Assembly: GCA_037953625.1 (NCBI GenBank)
Contig: CM075649.1
Span: 95,051,290 to 95,115,289, forward strand
DNA from: Crotalaria pallida
Lineage: Eukaryota > Streptophyta > Magnoliopsida > Fabales > Fabaceae
Direction of reading: 5' to 3'
Length of the DNA: 64,000 nt
Shown: positions 9,723 through 20,630 of the stretch, piece after piece
How the letters are laid out: each line of letters begins with the position of its first letter
Position numbering within the stretch: position 1 is the first letter of the stretch
Notes under the pieces: generated by a model
Database searches by the model: none
Seen by the model: the letters and a program-made list of their open reading frames with translations, nothing else
What the model was told of the DNA's origin: nothing
Position numbers and translations under genes: made by a program

Positions 9723-11229
9723 TAGGGATGGCAATGGGTCCTGGTGGGTCCGGGTAGTGGGGTATCCGGACCCAGACCCGTTCAGTGTTTTTTGGACCCA
9801 GACCCACCCGGACCCGCTCGGATACCCATACGGATTTTACGGGTACCCATTATCATTTTTTTTTAAATATATTTTTTTTTTACTAAAAATTTCTAAACTT
9901 TTTTCGACCAAAAAAAATACATACCGAAATTTCATAAGATGAAACAAACTAACTACATCAAATGAAGCAATATAGGACACTAATAGTCAGACCCTCCCTC
10001 CCTCAAAAGTGGCATAGGGACTTCTTTTTCTCCTCCTAGAACTAGAAAAAGGACTTGCTTTTTTAATCTTTTTTCTGTCCTGCCATTGTTGCCTTTACTT
10101 TGTACTACTTTCTACTTCTGTTTCCTGGCTAAGAAGAAACTCAACAACAAGAAACTGCTTTGAAACTTTGCTGAATAAGCACAATGTAAATACTAATGTG
10201 AAAATCTAGCACTTGAGAATGCTCTCTATGGCCTACTGCTGAAGAGTCATAGTTTTGTATTCCAAAACACAACGGGGAAGAAGAGCATAAGCATTTGTTG
10301 GCCACATTCAGTTGTGTTCTTTTGCTCGGTGCTTCTGCTTCTGCTGCTTCTAACTCCTTCCTTATGCCAAGATGATTCAGACGATGATGGTGATTCAACT
10401 ACAGCTGTGTACATTGTTACTCTATGACAAGCTCCTTCTAATTTTCAAGATGAGTTGATAAGAGTTGGTAATGGCTGCAGGCATGCTCCTCCTGGGACTA
10501 GGAGAACTAGAACTAGACTTCAAAAACCAAGGTGACTCTAACTCATCATGTTGTTCACCAAGAGAGTGTGCAATTTATTAAAAATAGAAAAAAAAATAAA
10601 TATATGAACACATTAAACTTTCAGTAGTTGTTTAATATCAAAGCTAAGGAGTATGTTCCTAAAAATGGAAATTAACGACATTCGAATAGAACAAAGATCA
10701 AGTTAGAAGATTACGGATTACCTGAGTCCTGAGAAGCTGAGTGCCTAAGTCGCGGAGGTGAGCCGGGAGCAGCGGCTGCCGCGCCGTGACGGGAAGACCA
10801 GAAGAAGAGGGACGGCGGAGGTAGTGGACACGAGGGAGGAGGAACGGCGGAGGAATTGTAAGGCGAGAGTGAGAGGGACGGGGACTGCGAGACGGAAGGC
10901 AACGAGGGAGAAGGAGGGACGGCAGGTAGACAGAATTTTTAAGGGAGGGAGAAAGGGGGAGCCGCAACAACACCCTCTAGTCTGCAGCAGTGAGTAAGGT
11001 TTCTTCACTTCTTGTGTGTATATATATATATACATATATATATTAGGGGTATATTTGTAATTATAAATATACATACACGGGTCCGAGTACCCCATTACCC
11101 GGACCCGGACCCGGACCCGTTCTTTCTAAATACCCGTTTGTACCTGTTTTTTGCAACCCGCGGATCCGTTTTTAGACCCGGACCCGTTGCGGGTATTACC
11201 CACGGGTCTGGGTCTAATTGACATCCCTA
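9723..11229. mobile_element. Non-autonomous hAT-like transposon (1.5 kb)
   Basis: The termini are TAGGGATGGCAAT at the left and, at the right, the complement of TAGGGATGTCAAT. The flanks are 8-bp near-duplicates, GGAATAAG (9715-9722) and GAAATAAG (11230-11237), as expected for hAT. Subterminal GGACCC/GGGTCC repeats are dense at both ends. The interior has no transposase-like frame, and it contains a TA-rich run near 11020-11050. Confidence 0.8.
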
Positions 11230-11712
11230 GAAATAAGGAATACGTGTGGAGTCGAATATGGGAATAGAAACAAAAAAAAATGAATGAATGAATTAGATGT
11301 AAAAGAAAATAGGAAACCGGTAAAAGAAATTAATAAAAAGATACTAAAGTAAAGAGAGAGTACGTTGTTAGGGAAGTTAAATAAAATGTTGTAATAAGAT
11401 AGGAAAACTAAGTTAAGTTAAATAGGGTAGTTAAATAAAGTGGAGTTAATGAAATAGGAATAAATAGTAAATAATAACGTGAGATAGAGGAAGCAGAGAA
11501 ATCACTAAGAACTAGTAACGAGAGTTAAAAATATAAAGTATATGACCAGACTCAGTAGAGTTAATTAAAAGTAAGAATAAATTAGTAAAGAGAAACATTT
11601 AAAAATAAGGAGATAAAAGAAGGGTTAAGAAATTAAAAGAATTAAAGAAAACTAAGGAACTAAAAGTAAAGAGAAAAGACTAAGACAAATTAATGATGAG
11701 AAAGAAAAAAAA

Positions 11713-11866
11713 GATAATCGGCGCAGGATGGTCGTGGTGACCCTGTGGCCTAATAAAAATAAATGATAATCGGCACAGGATGGTCGTGGTGACCCTGTGG
11801 CCTAATAAATATAAATGATAATCGGCGCAGGATGGTCGCGGTGACCCTGTGACCTAATAAAAATAA
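11713..11866 (+). repeat. Minisatellite of about 52 bp, left part (3 copies)
   Basis: Three copies of a unit containing GATAATCGGCGCAGG, TGGTCGTGGTGACCCTG and TGGCCTAATAAA. Five further copies continue at 13082, so the foldback element has split one array of about eight units. Confidence 0.85.
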
Positions 11867-13081
11867 GAGAAAATGGTTTATTTGGTCCCCCAAAGATACA
11901 CCCGGCATCCATTTAGTCCCCGAAAGATTTTGGGAATCAATTTAGTCCCCCAAAGATCAGAATGACATTCCGCTGATCCCTCCGTCCATAAATCCGTTAG
12001 TCAACTTTTTTAGTGTCACGTGTCACATTCTCATTGGTTATTTCCGGTGCACATATTTAGACATGAACAACAGAATTATTCCCTCATAAAATCTCAACCA
12101 TTGCTTATATCTGACAGTCCAAATTTAAAAATGAAAAATAAAATAATAAAACTATATTTAATATTATTAAAAATTCAAAAAATATTAAAAATTCATAAAA
12201 ATATTATTAAAAATTCGAAAAATATTTTTTAAAAAATACTGGGTTTTTTTTATATTTTAAAAAATAATATAAAATTCAGAAAATTTTAAAAAAAATCTGT
12301 AAAATATTTTTTTTTAAAAAAAACTGAAATTTTTTTTATATTTTAAAATTTAATAAAAAATTCAGAAAATAATTAAAAAATTCAGAAAATTTTTTAAAAA
12401 TCTGTAAAATATTTTTGAAAAAAATACTGAATTTTTTTTATATTTTAAAAATTAATAAAAAATTCAGAAACTAATAAAAAATCGGTAAAATATTTTTATT
12501 AAGTTTTAAAATATAAAAAAATTCATTATTTTTTTAAAAATATTTTACAGATTTTTTAAAAATTTTATGAATTTTTTTATAATTTTCTGAATTTTTTATT
12601 ATTTTTTAAATTATAAAAAAATTCAGTATTTTTTAAAAAATATTTTACAGATTTTTTTTAATTTTATGAATTTTTTATTATTTTTTATAATATAAAAAAA
12701 TTCAATATTTTTTTAAAAAAATATTTTTCCGAATTTTTAATAATTTTTTCTGAATTTTTTAATATTTTTTCGAATTTTTAATAATATTAAATATGGTTTT
12801 ATTATTTTATTTTTCATTTTTATATTTTGACAGTCAGATATAAGCAACGGTTGAGATTTTATGAAGGAATAATCCTGTGGTTTGTGTCTAAGTATGTTCA
12901 CCGGAAATAACCAATGAGAATTTAACACGTGGCACTAAAAAGGTTGACTAACGGATTTATGAGCGGAGGGACTAACGGGATGTCATTCTGATCTTTGAGG
13001 GACTGAATTGATTCCCAAAATCTTTTGAGAACTAAATGGATGTCAGGTGTATCTTTGGAGGACCAAATAGGTCATTTTCTC
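11867..13081. mobile_element. Foldback (long-TIR) Mutator-like element
   Basis: A perfect 9-bp duplication TAAAAATAA flanks the element (11858-11866 and 13082-13090). The termini begin GAGAAAATG on both strands. The terminal inverted repeats extend several hundred bases (for example 11880-12110 pairs with 13070-12840), and the AT-rich middle is also inverted, so the whole 1.2 kb can fold on a centre near 12.48 kb. There is no transposase, so it depends on a helper. Confidence 0.85.
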
Positions 13082-13340
13082 TAAAAATAAATGATAATCG
13101 GCACAGGATGATCATGGTGATCCTGTGGCCTAATAAATATAAATGATAATCTGCGCAGGATGGTCGTGGTGACCCTGTGGCCTAATAAAAATAAATGTTA
13201 ATCGGTACAGGTTGATCCTGGTGACCCTGTATGGCCTAATAAATATAAATGATAATCGGCACATGATGGTCATGGTGACCCTGTGGCCTAATAAAAATAA
13301 ATGACAATGAGCACAGGTTGATCGTGGTGACCCTGTGGCC
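13082..13340 (+). repeat. Minisatellite of about 52 bp, right part (5 copies)
   Basis: Continuation of the array at 11713-11866. The copies are more diverged (GCACAGGATGATCATGG, GTACAGGTTGATCCTGG). Confidence 0.85.
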
Positions 13341-13695
13341 AAATAATAAAAGTGAAATGAAAAAGAAAATGAAAAGACAAAGTAAAAGAAAAGAAAAAGA
13401 AAGGAAAGAGACCAAAGAAATGAAAGAAAATCGAAGAATGAAAAGAAAGAAATATGAATCAATGAAAAACTAAGAATAGAATGAGTTGAGAGCTAAGAGT
13501 AATAAGAATGTGAGAATAAGAGAAGAAGTAAAAGAAAATTTAATATATGGATGTATATGGATAATGTGTGATAATAATTATGTAGGCTTAGTTATTTACT
13601 ATGTCTTCTTATAGGATTTTTCTTTTTAAGTTCTGTGTAATGCTACCCTTCTTGCTATATTTTGCAGGTACGGAAGTGGAGCTTACACTGGTGAT

Positions 13696-13729
13696 GGCCG
13701 AGCAGGACTTCATTCCACTACGTGGAATG
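13696..13729 (+). promoter_or_regulatory. Conserved GGCCGAGCAGG motif and stem-loop of LTR A
   Basis: GGCCGAGCAGG is followed five bases later by CATTCCAC-TAC-GTGGAATG, a perfect 8-bp stem with a 3-nt loop. Equivalents occur in LTRs B, C and D. A role in RNA 3'-end formation, packaging or dimerisation is a guess. Confidence 0.55.
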
Positions 13730-14445
13730 TATATTTTTTTATTATGAGAGGACAGTTATTTTTGTAACTTATAATATGAAATAGACGTATGCCCTGTGGC
13801 TTGTACTAATCGGGCGTTAGGGTCTGTTATGACTATTTAACTGTTGTGGTTTATGTTTTTAAATATTTATGAACTGATAGGTTTTGAGAAGGAAATTTTT
13901 GGGAAGTCCCGAAAACAGAGGAAATTCTGCCGGATTTTCATAAAACCTTTTTAAAGAAATTAAGTTTTAAAAAGAATTTTAAAACTCTAATTTTATCTAA
14001 AACCTATAAATTAACTATTTAGTGTGAGGGTGTTACACATATCCATTTTTTCATGGCAACATCATTAAATTAACAATCCTATTAACATATAAAATTTTAG
14101 GAAGCTCAATCCAGTGCTTAATCACCATTGCATGTGAATTCAATGCTCCTAATTATGTGGATTATGTTTTGATGATGACAAAATAATTAACAAATCATGC
14201 CTTGAAGATATTGCAACATCAACATCAACAAGAAGTCAAGAAAAGAAGACAAGTGCCCAATCATTCTCAATCAAATATTAATTGTAAATTTCTAATTTAT
14301 GTTGAGAGTGGTTGAGAGTGGGTAGAAATAGTTAGTCTCTTCTAGGAATAAATTTTTATATGTTTATTAAGTTGAGATTGACCAAAAATTAATACTTGAG
14401 AGGAAAAATAAAATTGAAAAATAATTTTTCCCATATCTGATCAAA

Positions 14446-14610
14446 ATACTCGAGTATTTTGAAAAAGACTCGAGTATACACTCGAGTATTTGTAGAAAAA
14501 CTCGAGTATTTGTGCCAGGTCAGCAATTATGACCGTTAGTCTTGTTCGTGCACCAATTCACTCATGACCGACCAAAAAGACTCGAGTTTTTACCAAAAGA
14601 CTCGAGTATT
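14446..14610. repeat. Palindrome cassette (ACTCGAGTATTT core), 5' block
   Basis: Six CTCGAG palindromes occur in about 165 bases, mostly followed by TATTT or TTTTT. The block recurs in the 3' LTR at about 22326-22490. Confidence 0.85.
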
Positions 14611-15494
14611 TTTGTCCAGTCAGCAAAAATGAACGTTGGAGAAACTCAAAAACCCAATTGAGGGCATTTGAGTCTCATCCAACCCAAGAGAGAATTCAGA
14701 ACCTTATTGTAAAATTTCTCTTTGAATTTGTGCAAGAACAAACAAGACAATAACACATCATTGATTACAAGCTTTCATAATTTCCTCTTCTCAAGTGTTA
14801 ATTCCCAAAAAGCTCAACTTCTCACTCATATTGTCATTTTATTCCAAGTTGAGTTTTAGGCCTCAATTCTTACATTGAGCTGTGCTTATTTGTGCTAATC
14901 CATTGTGAGATTAGTAATACACATACAAAAAGCTTGATTATTCAAAGTCTTGGATTGTTCCCAAGCAAACCCTAAGTGGCTTAGGGTGTTGGAAGTCTTG
15001 AGAGGTTCTCAAGCACAAGACTAGGAGGTTCCTAGCCCGGTGGAGTTTCTTGAAGGGAGTTCAAGGAAGCTTTGTGAAGAGTTCTTCAATCACCGGAATC
15101 AAATTGGGGTAGAAATCAAGAGTTTGGTACACTCTTGAAAGGGTTAGGTTGAGTGAGGCCATTCTCAAGCAATCCTTTGTAATTTCTAACAATTTGATTA
15201 TTAGTAGAAACTCCTAAGTGATTAGGAGGACTGGATGTAGCTCATTGTTGGAGTGAACCAGGATAAAATTGCTTGAGTGTTGGTTTATTGCTTTTAATCT
15301 ACTTTCTAGCTCAATAGACTTAAGTCATTTCAATCAATTAGGATTTATACAATTAGGTAGCAAGTTCAAGGAATTTTTGTGTGAAAAGTTATTTAGATTA
15401 CTTGTTATTCTGTTGGATAAGTTCCTGTTTATTATTGAATTGATTTGAGTTAAATTGCTGAATTTTCGTTTCAGGTTTTTCTGCTATCTGATAG

Positions 15495-15571
15495 TAAAAA
15501 CTCGAGTATTTCAGAAAAGACTCGAGTTGTTCATCCTGAAAAACTCGAGTATTTCACAAAAGACTCGAGTC
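15495..15571. repeat. Palindrome cassette (ACTCGAGTATTT core), 3' block
   Basis: Four CTCGAG palindromes within 80 bases, about 135 bases before the LTR end. Repeated at about 23376-23452 in the 3' LTR. Confidence 0.85.
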
Positions 15572-15708
15572 TTTTGTTTCTGATTCCAGAAAATTCAGTC
15601 TAATCTCCATTCTTCAATTATCAATCAAAATATTTGGTATTAGTGCTTCAAAATACTATTCACCCCCCCTCTAGTATTTGCTTAGCCCGCTTGTTGGTTT
15701 CCAACAAG

Positions 15709-15720
15709 TGGTATCAGAGC
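15709..15720 (+). other. Primer-binding site (initiator tRNA-Met)
   Basis: TGGTATCAGAGC, two bases after the 5' LTR end. Confidence 0.95.
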
Positions 15721-15776
15721 TCGGTCGAAAGATCGAGTGTAACAACTTTTTCGAAAAAGATCCTTTTGGAAACTAA

Positions 15777-17555
15777 ATGGGCTCTAGCAATAACTTTGGT
15801 GGAGAAGGAGCTTCAATAAACCGTCCTCCACTATTTAATGGTGAAGGATATGTTTATTGGAAAACTCGCATGAAAGTTTTTATTGAAGCAATTGATATGG
15901 ATATTTGGGATGCAATTGAAAATGGTCCTTTCATTCCCAAAAAGAAAGTAAATGATGAAATTGTTGAAATTCCAAGGAGTAGTTGGAATGATGATGAAAA
16001 GAGAAAAGTCTCATTTGATTTAAAAGCTAAAAACATCATCTTTTCGGCTCTATCCCATGATGAATTTTATAGAGTTTCCCAATGTAAATCGGCAAAAGAA
16101 ATGTGGGATACTTTGCAAGTCACACATGAGGGAACAAGTGAGGTTAGAGATGCAAGATTGAATTCTCTAACTCACGAATATGAATTGTTCCACATGTTGC
16201 CAAATGAATCCATTAGTGACTTGCAAAAGCGATTCTCTCACATTGTTAATCATTTGATTTCCTTGGGAAAAGTATTTCGCAATGGTGAAACTACTAACAA
16301 AATTCTAAGATGTCTTGATAGGAGTTGGCAACCCAAGGTAACCGCCATCAAGGAATCAAGAGACATAAATAGCATGGACTTAGCCACTTTGTTTGGCAAA
16401 CTCCAAGAGCATGAGATGGAACTTACAAGACTTGGGATGCATGAGGAATCGGACAAAAAGAAAAAGAGCATAGCACTCAAAGCTTCAACCAAAGCTACAA
16501 AAGAAGTTGAAGAATGCTCTACAAGTGGAGATTCCGATGGTGAATCAAATCAAGAAGAATTTGGGATGTTTGTGAAAAGATTCAACAAATTTTTCAAAGG
16601 GAAGAAAGGTGGATCTTCATCCAATTTCAAGAGAACCAAAGACTCCAAACAAAGAGAAAAGAATACCAACGATGGAGTTAAGTGTCATGAATGTGGTGGG
16701 GTTGGTCACATAAGAATGGAATGTGCCACATTCTTGAAGAAGAATGACAAGAAGACCCAAGAGACCAAAGGGAAGCGTGCATACATTGTTTGGGATGCAC
16801 CGGAGAAGAGCAATGAATCATCTTCAAGTAGCTCCGGTGATGAAAATGCAAACCTTTGTCTCATGGCCAAGAACAATCATGAGTCCTCATCAAGAGCTAA
16901 TCATGGCATGAGTGAAAGTGATGATGAGGTAACCTCTAGTTCTTCTTGTTCCTCTTCAAACTCCATTTCATATGATGATTTGCAAGAAGCCTACAATGAA
17001 ACGTTAATTCAATTTAAAAGGCTTGCTAAAATTAATAAGGAAAAAGGAAAGAAAATTTTGGAGTTTCAACATGAAATTGATGAATTACAAAAATCTATAA
17101 ATGAGTTGAAACTTCAAAATGAATCCTTGGAACTTATTAATTCTAGTCATCAAAGTGATTGTGCAAATCATGAGGAAATTATCACTTCATGTGAGAGATG
17201 TGATGATCTTGAAAAAGAAGTGAAAGAGTTGAAAAACAAACTCACAATCTCACATAGTGATAGAAACCTCAACCGGTTGTTGAACTCTCAAAGACATAAT
17301 CACAACAAAACCGGTTTAGGATATGTTCATAAAAAGGACAAAAAGTACAAGGTGGTTGGAACATTTTCTAAGAAAAATTCATCAAAGAGACCAACTTGTA
17401 CTTATTGTGGAAAAGTTGGACATATCAACATTGAGTGCCACATTAAGAAGTTTGAAATGAAAAAGGGCACTTATATGTGGATTAAGAAGGGAGAAAGTCC
17501 CAACACTAACCCTAAGGGACCCAACATTGTTTGGGTACCCAAAGTGAACAAGTGA
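15777..17555 (+). CDS. gag: Sirevirus Gag (592 aa)
   Basis: This is the capsid/nucleocapsid precursor of the element. The UBN2-type gag core spans roughly residues 15-220 (INRPPLFNGEGYVYWK, then SAKEMWDTLQVTHEGTSEVR). The first CCHC knuckle CHECGGVGHIRMEC lies at about 303-316. Ser-rich acidic segments and a Lys/Glu-rich likely coiled coil follow (about 400-490), then a second knuckle CTYCGKVGHINIEC at about 541-554 and a terminal VWVPKVNK. The ATG is the first after the primer-binding site. The frame is intact and ends with TGA, 13 bases before the pol frame opens in the +1 register, so Pol must be made by a non-standard route or the junction is mutated. Homologous to the gag at 494-2284. 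Confidence 0.95.
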   Translation: MGSSNNFGGEGASINRPPLFNGEGYVYWKTRMKVFIEAIDMDIWDAIENGPFIPKKKVNDEIVEIPRSSWNDDEKRKVSFDLKAKNIIFSALSHDEFYRVSQCKSAKEMWDTLQVTHEGTSEVRDARLNSLTHEYELFHMLPNESISDLQKRFSHIVNHLISLGKVFRNGETTNKILRCLDRSWQPKVTAIKESRDINSMDLATLFGKLQEHEMELTRLGMHEESDKKKKSIALKASTKATKEVEECSTSGDSDGESNQEEFGMFVKRFNKFFKGKKGGSSSNFKRTKDSKQREKNTNDGVKCHECGGVGHIRMECATFLKKNDKKTQETKGKRAYIVWDAPEKSNESSSSSSGDENANLCLMAKNNHESSSRANHGMSESDDEVTSSSSCSSSNSISYDDLQEAYNETLIQFKRLAKINKEKGKKILEFQHEIDELQKSINELKLQNESLELINSSHQSDCANHEEIITSCERCDDLEKEVKELKNKLTISHSDRNLNRLLNSQRHNHNKTGLGYVHKKDKKYKVVGTFSKKNSSKRPTCTYCGKVGHINIECHIKKFEMKKGTYMWIKKGESPNTNPKGPNIVWVPKVNK

Positions 17556-17568
17556 TTTCATATTGTAG

Positions 17569-18957
17569 GTGTGCCTTCGAACGGGAAAACAATTGTGGTA
17601 TCTTGATAGTGGATGTTCGAAGCACATGACGGGAGATAAGCGGCACTTCATTGAGCTTACTCCAAAGGAAAAGGGTTATGTCACTTATGGGGACAACAAC
17701 AAAGGCAAAATCCTTGGTATTGGTAAAATCGGAAACTCTTCAAACTTGATTATTGATAATGTGCTCTATGTTCAAGGATTAGAACATAATCTCTTGAGCA
17801 TAAGCCAATTATGTGATGTTGGTAATCATGTAGTTTTTACCTCTACCCATTGCCTCATTAAAAGTGACAAAGATGAATCAATCAAATTTGTTGGTAGAAG
17901 GTCAAATAATACTTACTTAGTTGATTTGAACAAAGTCACTTCTTTGGTCTCTACTTGTTTAGTGAGCAAAGAAAATGACACTTGGTTATGGCATCGTAGG
18001 ACCGCTCATATAAATGTAAACCAATTGAAGAAAATTCAATCTAAAGATCTAGTAGTTGGTTTACCAAAGCTAAATTTTTCTATTGAAGGTGTTTGTTCCC
18101 CTTGCAAGAAATGTAAACAAACTAAAAACACCTTTGGATCAAAAATGGTGATGTCCACATCAAGGCCATTAGAAATGCTTCATATGGACTTGTTTGGACC
18201 ATCACAAGTAAAAAGCTTTGGTGGCAACTATTATGCATTGGTGATTGTTGATGACTTCTCTAGGTTTACTTGGACTTTATTTTTAACTACTAAGAGTGAG
18301 ACCTACAAATCTTTTAAACATCATGTCAAACTTTTGCAAAACCAAGTAAATCAAAAAGTAATTATTATTCGTACCGATCATGGTGGAGAATTTGAAAACC
18401 ACAAATTTGATAGATTTTGTGCTAAAAATGGTATTGAGCACCAATTCTCCGCACCAAGAACTCCGGAACAAAACGGAGTGGTAGAGCGGAAAAATAGGGT
18501 GCTAGAGGAACTTGCTAGAACCATGTTAAATGATTCTCAAGTACCTCAATATTTTTGGGCCGATGCCGTCAATACGGCTTGTTATGTTTTAAATCGTATT
18601 TTGATAAGGCCCTCTTTGGATAAAACCCCCTATGAACTTTACAAGGGAAGAAAGCCAAATATATCTCATTTTCATGTCTTCGGATGCCAAGTTTTTGTTT
18701 TAAATAATGGAAAAGAACACCTTGGCAAGTTTGATTCCAAATCCGATGAAGGCATATTTTTAGGCTATTCTTCTCATAGTAAAGCTTATAGAATTTTCAA
18801 TAAAAGAACTTTAACTATTGAGGAATCAATTCATGTGGTTTTTAATGAGTCTTCAAAAGAAGATAGTGTTTTATGTGATGCTAGTGAAGATGGCATTGTC
18901 TTTTCAAAAGAAGAAAAAGAGAGAGAGAGAAATCAAAAGTTGATGAAGGAGAAGTAA
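17569..18957 (+). pseudogene. pol: Sirevirus Pol, protease and integrase part
   Basis: The aspartic protease site is WYLDSGCSKHMTG (catalytic Asp near residue 13 of this frame). The integrase zinc finger uses the two His of WHRRTAHINV and the Cys pair in CSPCKKC. The integrase core has Asp in HMDLFGP (about 205), Asp in RTDHGGEF (about 269) and Glu in GVVERKNR (about 305). The frame opens without an ATG (GTG at 17569, TAG just upstream) in +1 relative to gag. It stops at 18955-18957 after a GA-rich run, whereas homologous sequence continues in the next frame from about 18940, so an indel in the GAGAGAGA run near 18915-18930 is the likely break. Together with the next entry it forms one broken pol. 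Confidence 0.9.
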
Positions 18958-19022
18958 GGGAAGAACTTCCTCCAACTTGGAAATCGGTCAAGGCTCATCC
19001 TATAGACAAAGTCATAGGAGAT

Positions 19023-20630
19023 ATGTCAAAGGGAGTACTTACTCGTAGGTCTATTCAAAACATTTGCCACTATGTCTCATTTGTTTCTCAAATTGAACCC
19101 GATTCAATTAAAAAGGCCATTGAGGATGATCATTGGGTTCTTGCTATGCAAGAAGAATTAAACCAATTTGAAAGAAATGAAGTTTGGGATCTAGTCCCTA
19201 AACCCGATGATCATACCATAATTGGTACTAAATGGATTTATAGAAACAAACTTGATGAATCCGGGTTGATTATAAGAAACAAAGCTAGACTAGTAGCTCA
19301 AGGGTACAACCAAGAGGAAGGTATCGATTATGATGAGACCTTTGCTCCGGTTGCACGTCTTGAAGCAATCCGAATTTTACTTGCTTATGCTTCAATCATG
19401 AAATTCACTTTATATCAAATGGATGTTAAAAGTGCTTTCTTGAATGGGTTTATAAATGAAGAAGTGTATGTCAAACAACCCCCCGGTTTTGAAAATAGTG
19501 AATTTCCAAACCATGTTTATAAATTGAAAAAGGCACTCTATGGATTGAAACAAGCTCCTAGAGCTTGGTATGATCGATTGAGTTCCTTTCTATTAGAAAA
19601 CAAGTTTCAAAGAGGGAAGGTTGATAATACACTATTTATTTATAAAACCAAGGATGACATTTTGTTAGTACAAATCTATGTTGATGATATCATTTTCGGT
19701 GCTACTAACGTGTCTCTTTGTAGAAAGTTTTCAAATTTGATGAAAAAGGAATTTGAAATGTCAATGATGGGAGAACTCAAGTTCTTCCTAGGCTTACAAA
19801 TAAAGCAAGTCAAGGAGGGGATTTTTGTGCATCAAGGGAAATATTGCAAAGAGCTCCTTGAGAAATTCGGATTGGACAAGTGCAAGGAAGCCTACACTCC
19901 AATGAGCACATCATGCTACCTAGACAAGGATGAACAAGGTACACCGGTTGATGTTAGTAAGTATAGGGGTATGATAGGTAGTCTCCTATATCTCACTGCA
20001 TCTAGACCGGATATTATGTTTAGTGTATGCATGTGTGCTAGATTTCAAGCTAATCCTAAAGAATCTCACCTATCCGCGGTTAAACATATATTTAAGTATC
20101 TAAAAGGAACAATTAACACTGGTTTATGGTATCCTGCTGATGCCAATCTTAGTTTAGTTGGTTACTCGGATTCCGACTTCGCGGGATGCAAGCTTGATCG
20201 CAAAAGCACCAGTGGTACTTGCCATTTCTTGGGAAGTTCATTGGTGTCATGGTTTTCTAAAAAGCAAGCTTGTGTCGCTCTTTCTACCGCCGAAGCGGAA
20301 TATATCACAGCCGGTAGTTGTTGTGCTCAACTGTTATGGATGAAACAACAATTATCGGATTTTGGTTTGAAACTTGAAAATATTCCGATTAGATGCGATA
20401 ACACGAGTGCAATCAATTTGACTAAGAATCCGGTGTATCACTCAAGAACTAAACACATTGAAATAAGACATCATTTTTTAAGAGATCATGTACAAAAGGG
20501 TGATTGCACAATTGAATTTGTTAGTACCACAAATCAATTAGCCGACATTTTTACAAAACCTCTACCAAGGGACACCTTTTATCATATTAGGAGAGAACTT
20601 GGTATTTTAGATGAAGCTAATATAGGCTAA
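19023..20630 (+). pseudogene. pol: Sirevirus Pol, reverse transcriptase and RNase H part
   Basis: This RVT_2-type copia reverse transcriptase begins with HWVLAMQEELNQFERNEVW. It has QMDVKSAFLNG, YGLKQAPRAWY and the catalytic YVDDIIFG (about residue 219). RNase H follows (YSDSDFAGC, then ALSTAEAEYI), and the C-terminus is DIFTKPLPRDTF, standard for the family. The coding sense starts upstream of the first ATG, at about 18940, in a frame shifted relative to the integrase. The 535 codons from 19023 are otherwise intact. In a working element this converts packaged RNA to cDNA. Confidence 0.9.

Larger units (their letters stand above)
7493..14037 (+). repeat. LTR A: long Tekay-like 3' LTR with nested insertions
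   Basis: It starts TGTAACATCCCG after a polypurine tract and ends GTGTTACA. Removing the hAT-like element (9723-11229) and the foldback element (11867-13081) leaves about 3.8 kb. Landmarks shared with LTR C include CCACCGTTGGAT (8239), ATCCGACGG (8296), a palindrome block, a pyrimidine-rich stretch (8450-8760), a minisatellite, GGCCGAGCAGG (13696) and a stem-loop (13711). Short open frames inside are not convincing genes. Confidence 0.8.
14133..15706 (+). repeat. 5' LTR of the young Sirevirus
   Basis: TGTGAATTC to CCAACA, 1574 bp. It contains CTCGAG palindrome blocks at about 14446-14610 and 15495-15571. Confidence 0.95.

Noticed and set aside
10141..10398. 85-codon frame inside the hAT-like element
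   Set aside because: No recognised domain or neighbouring exon; too short and isolated to call.
12020..12928. Two similar small frames on opposite strands in the foldback element
   Set aside because: They are mirror copies caused by the inverted repeat, Lys/Ile/Asn-rich from AT-rich DNA.
11713..13340. CRISPR-like regular repeats
   Set aside because: Units are contiguous and diverged with no unique spacers, inside a plant LTR; a minisatellite split by a transposon.
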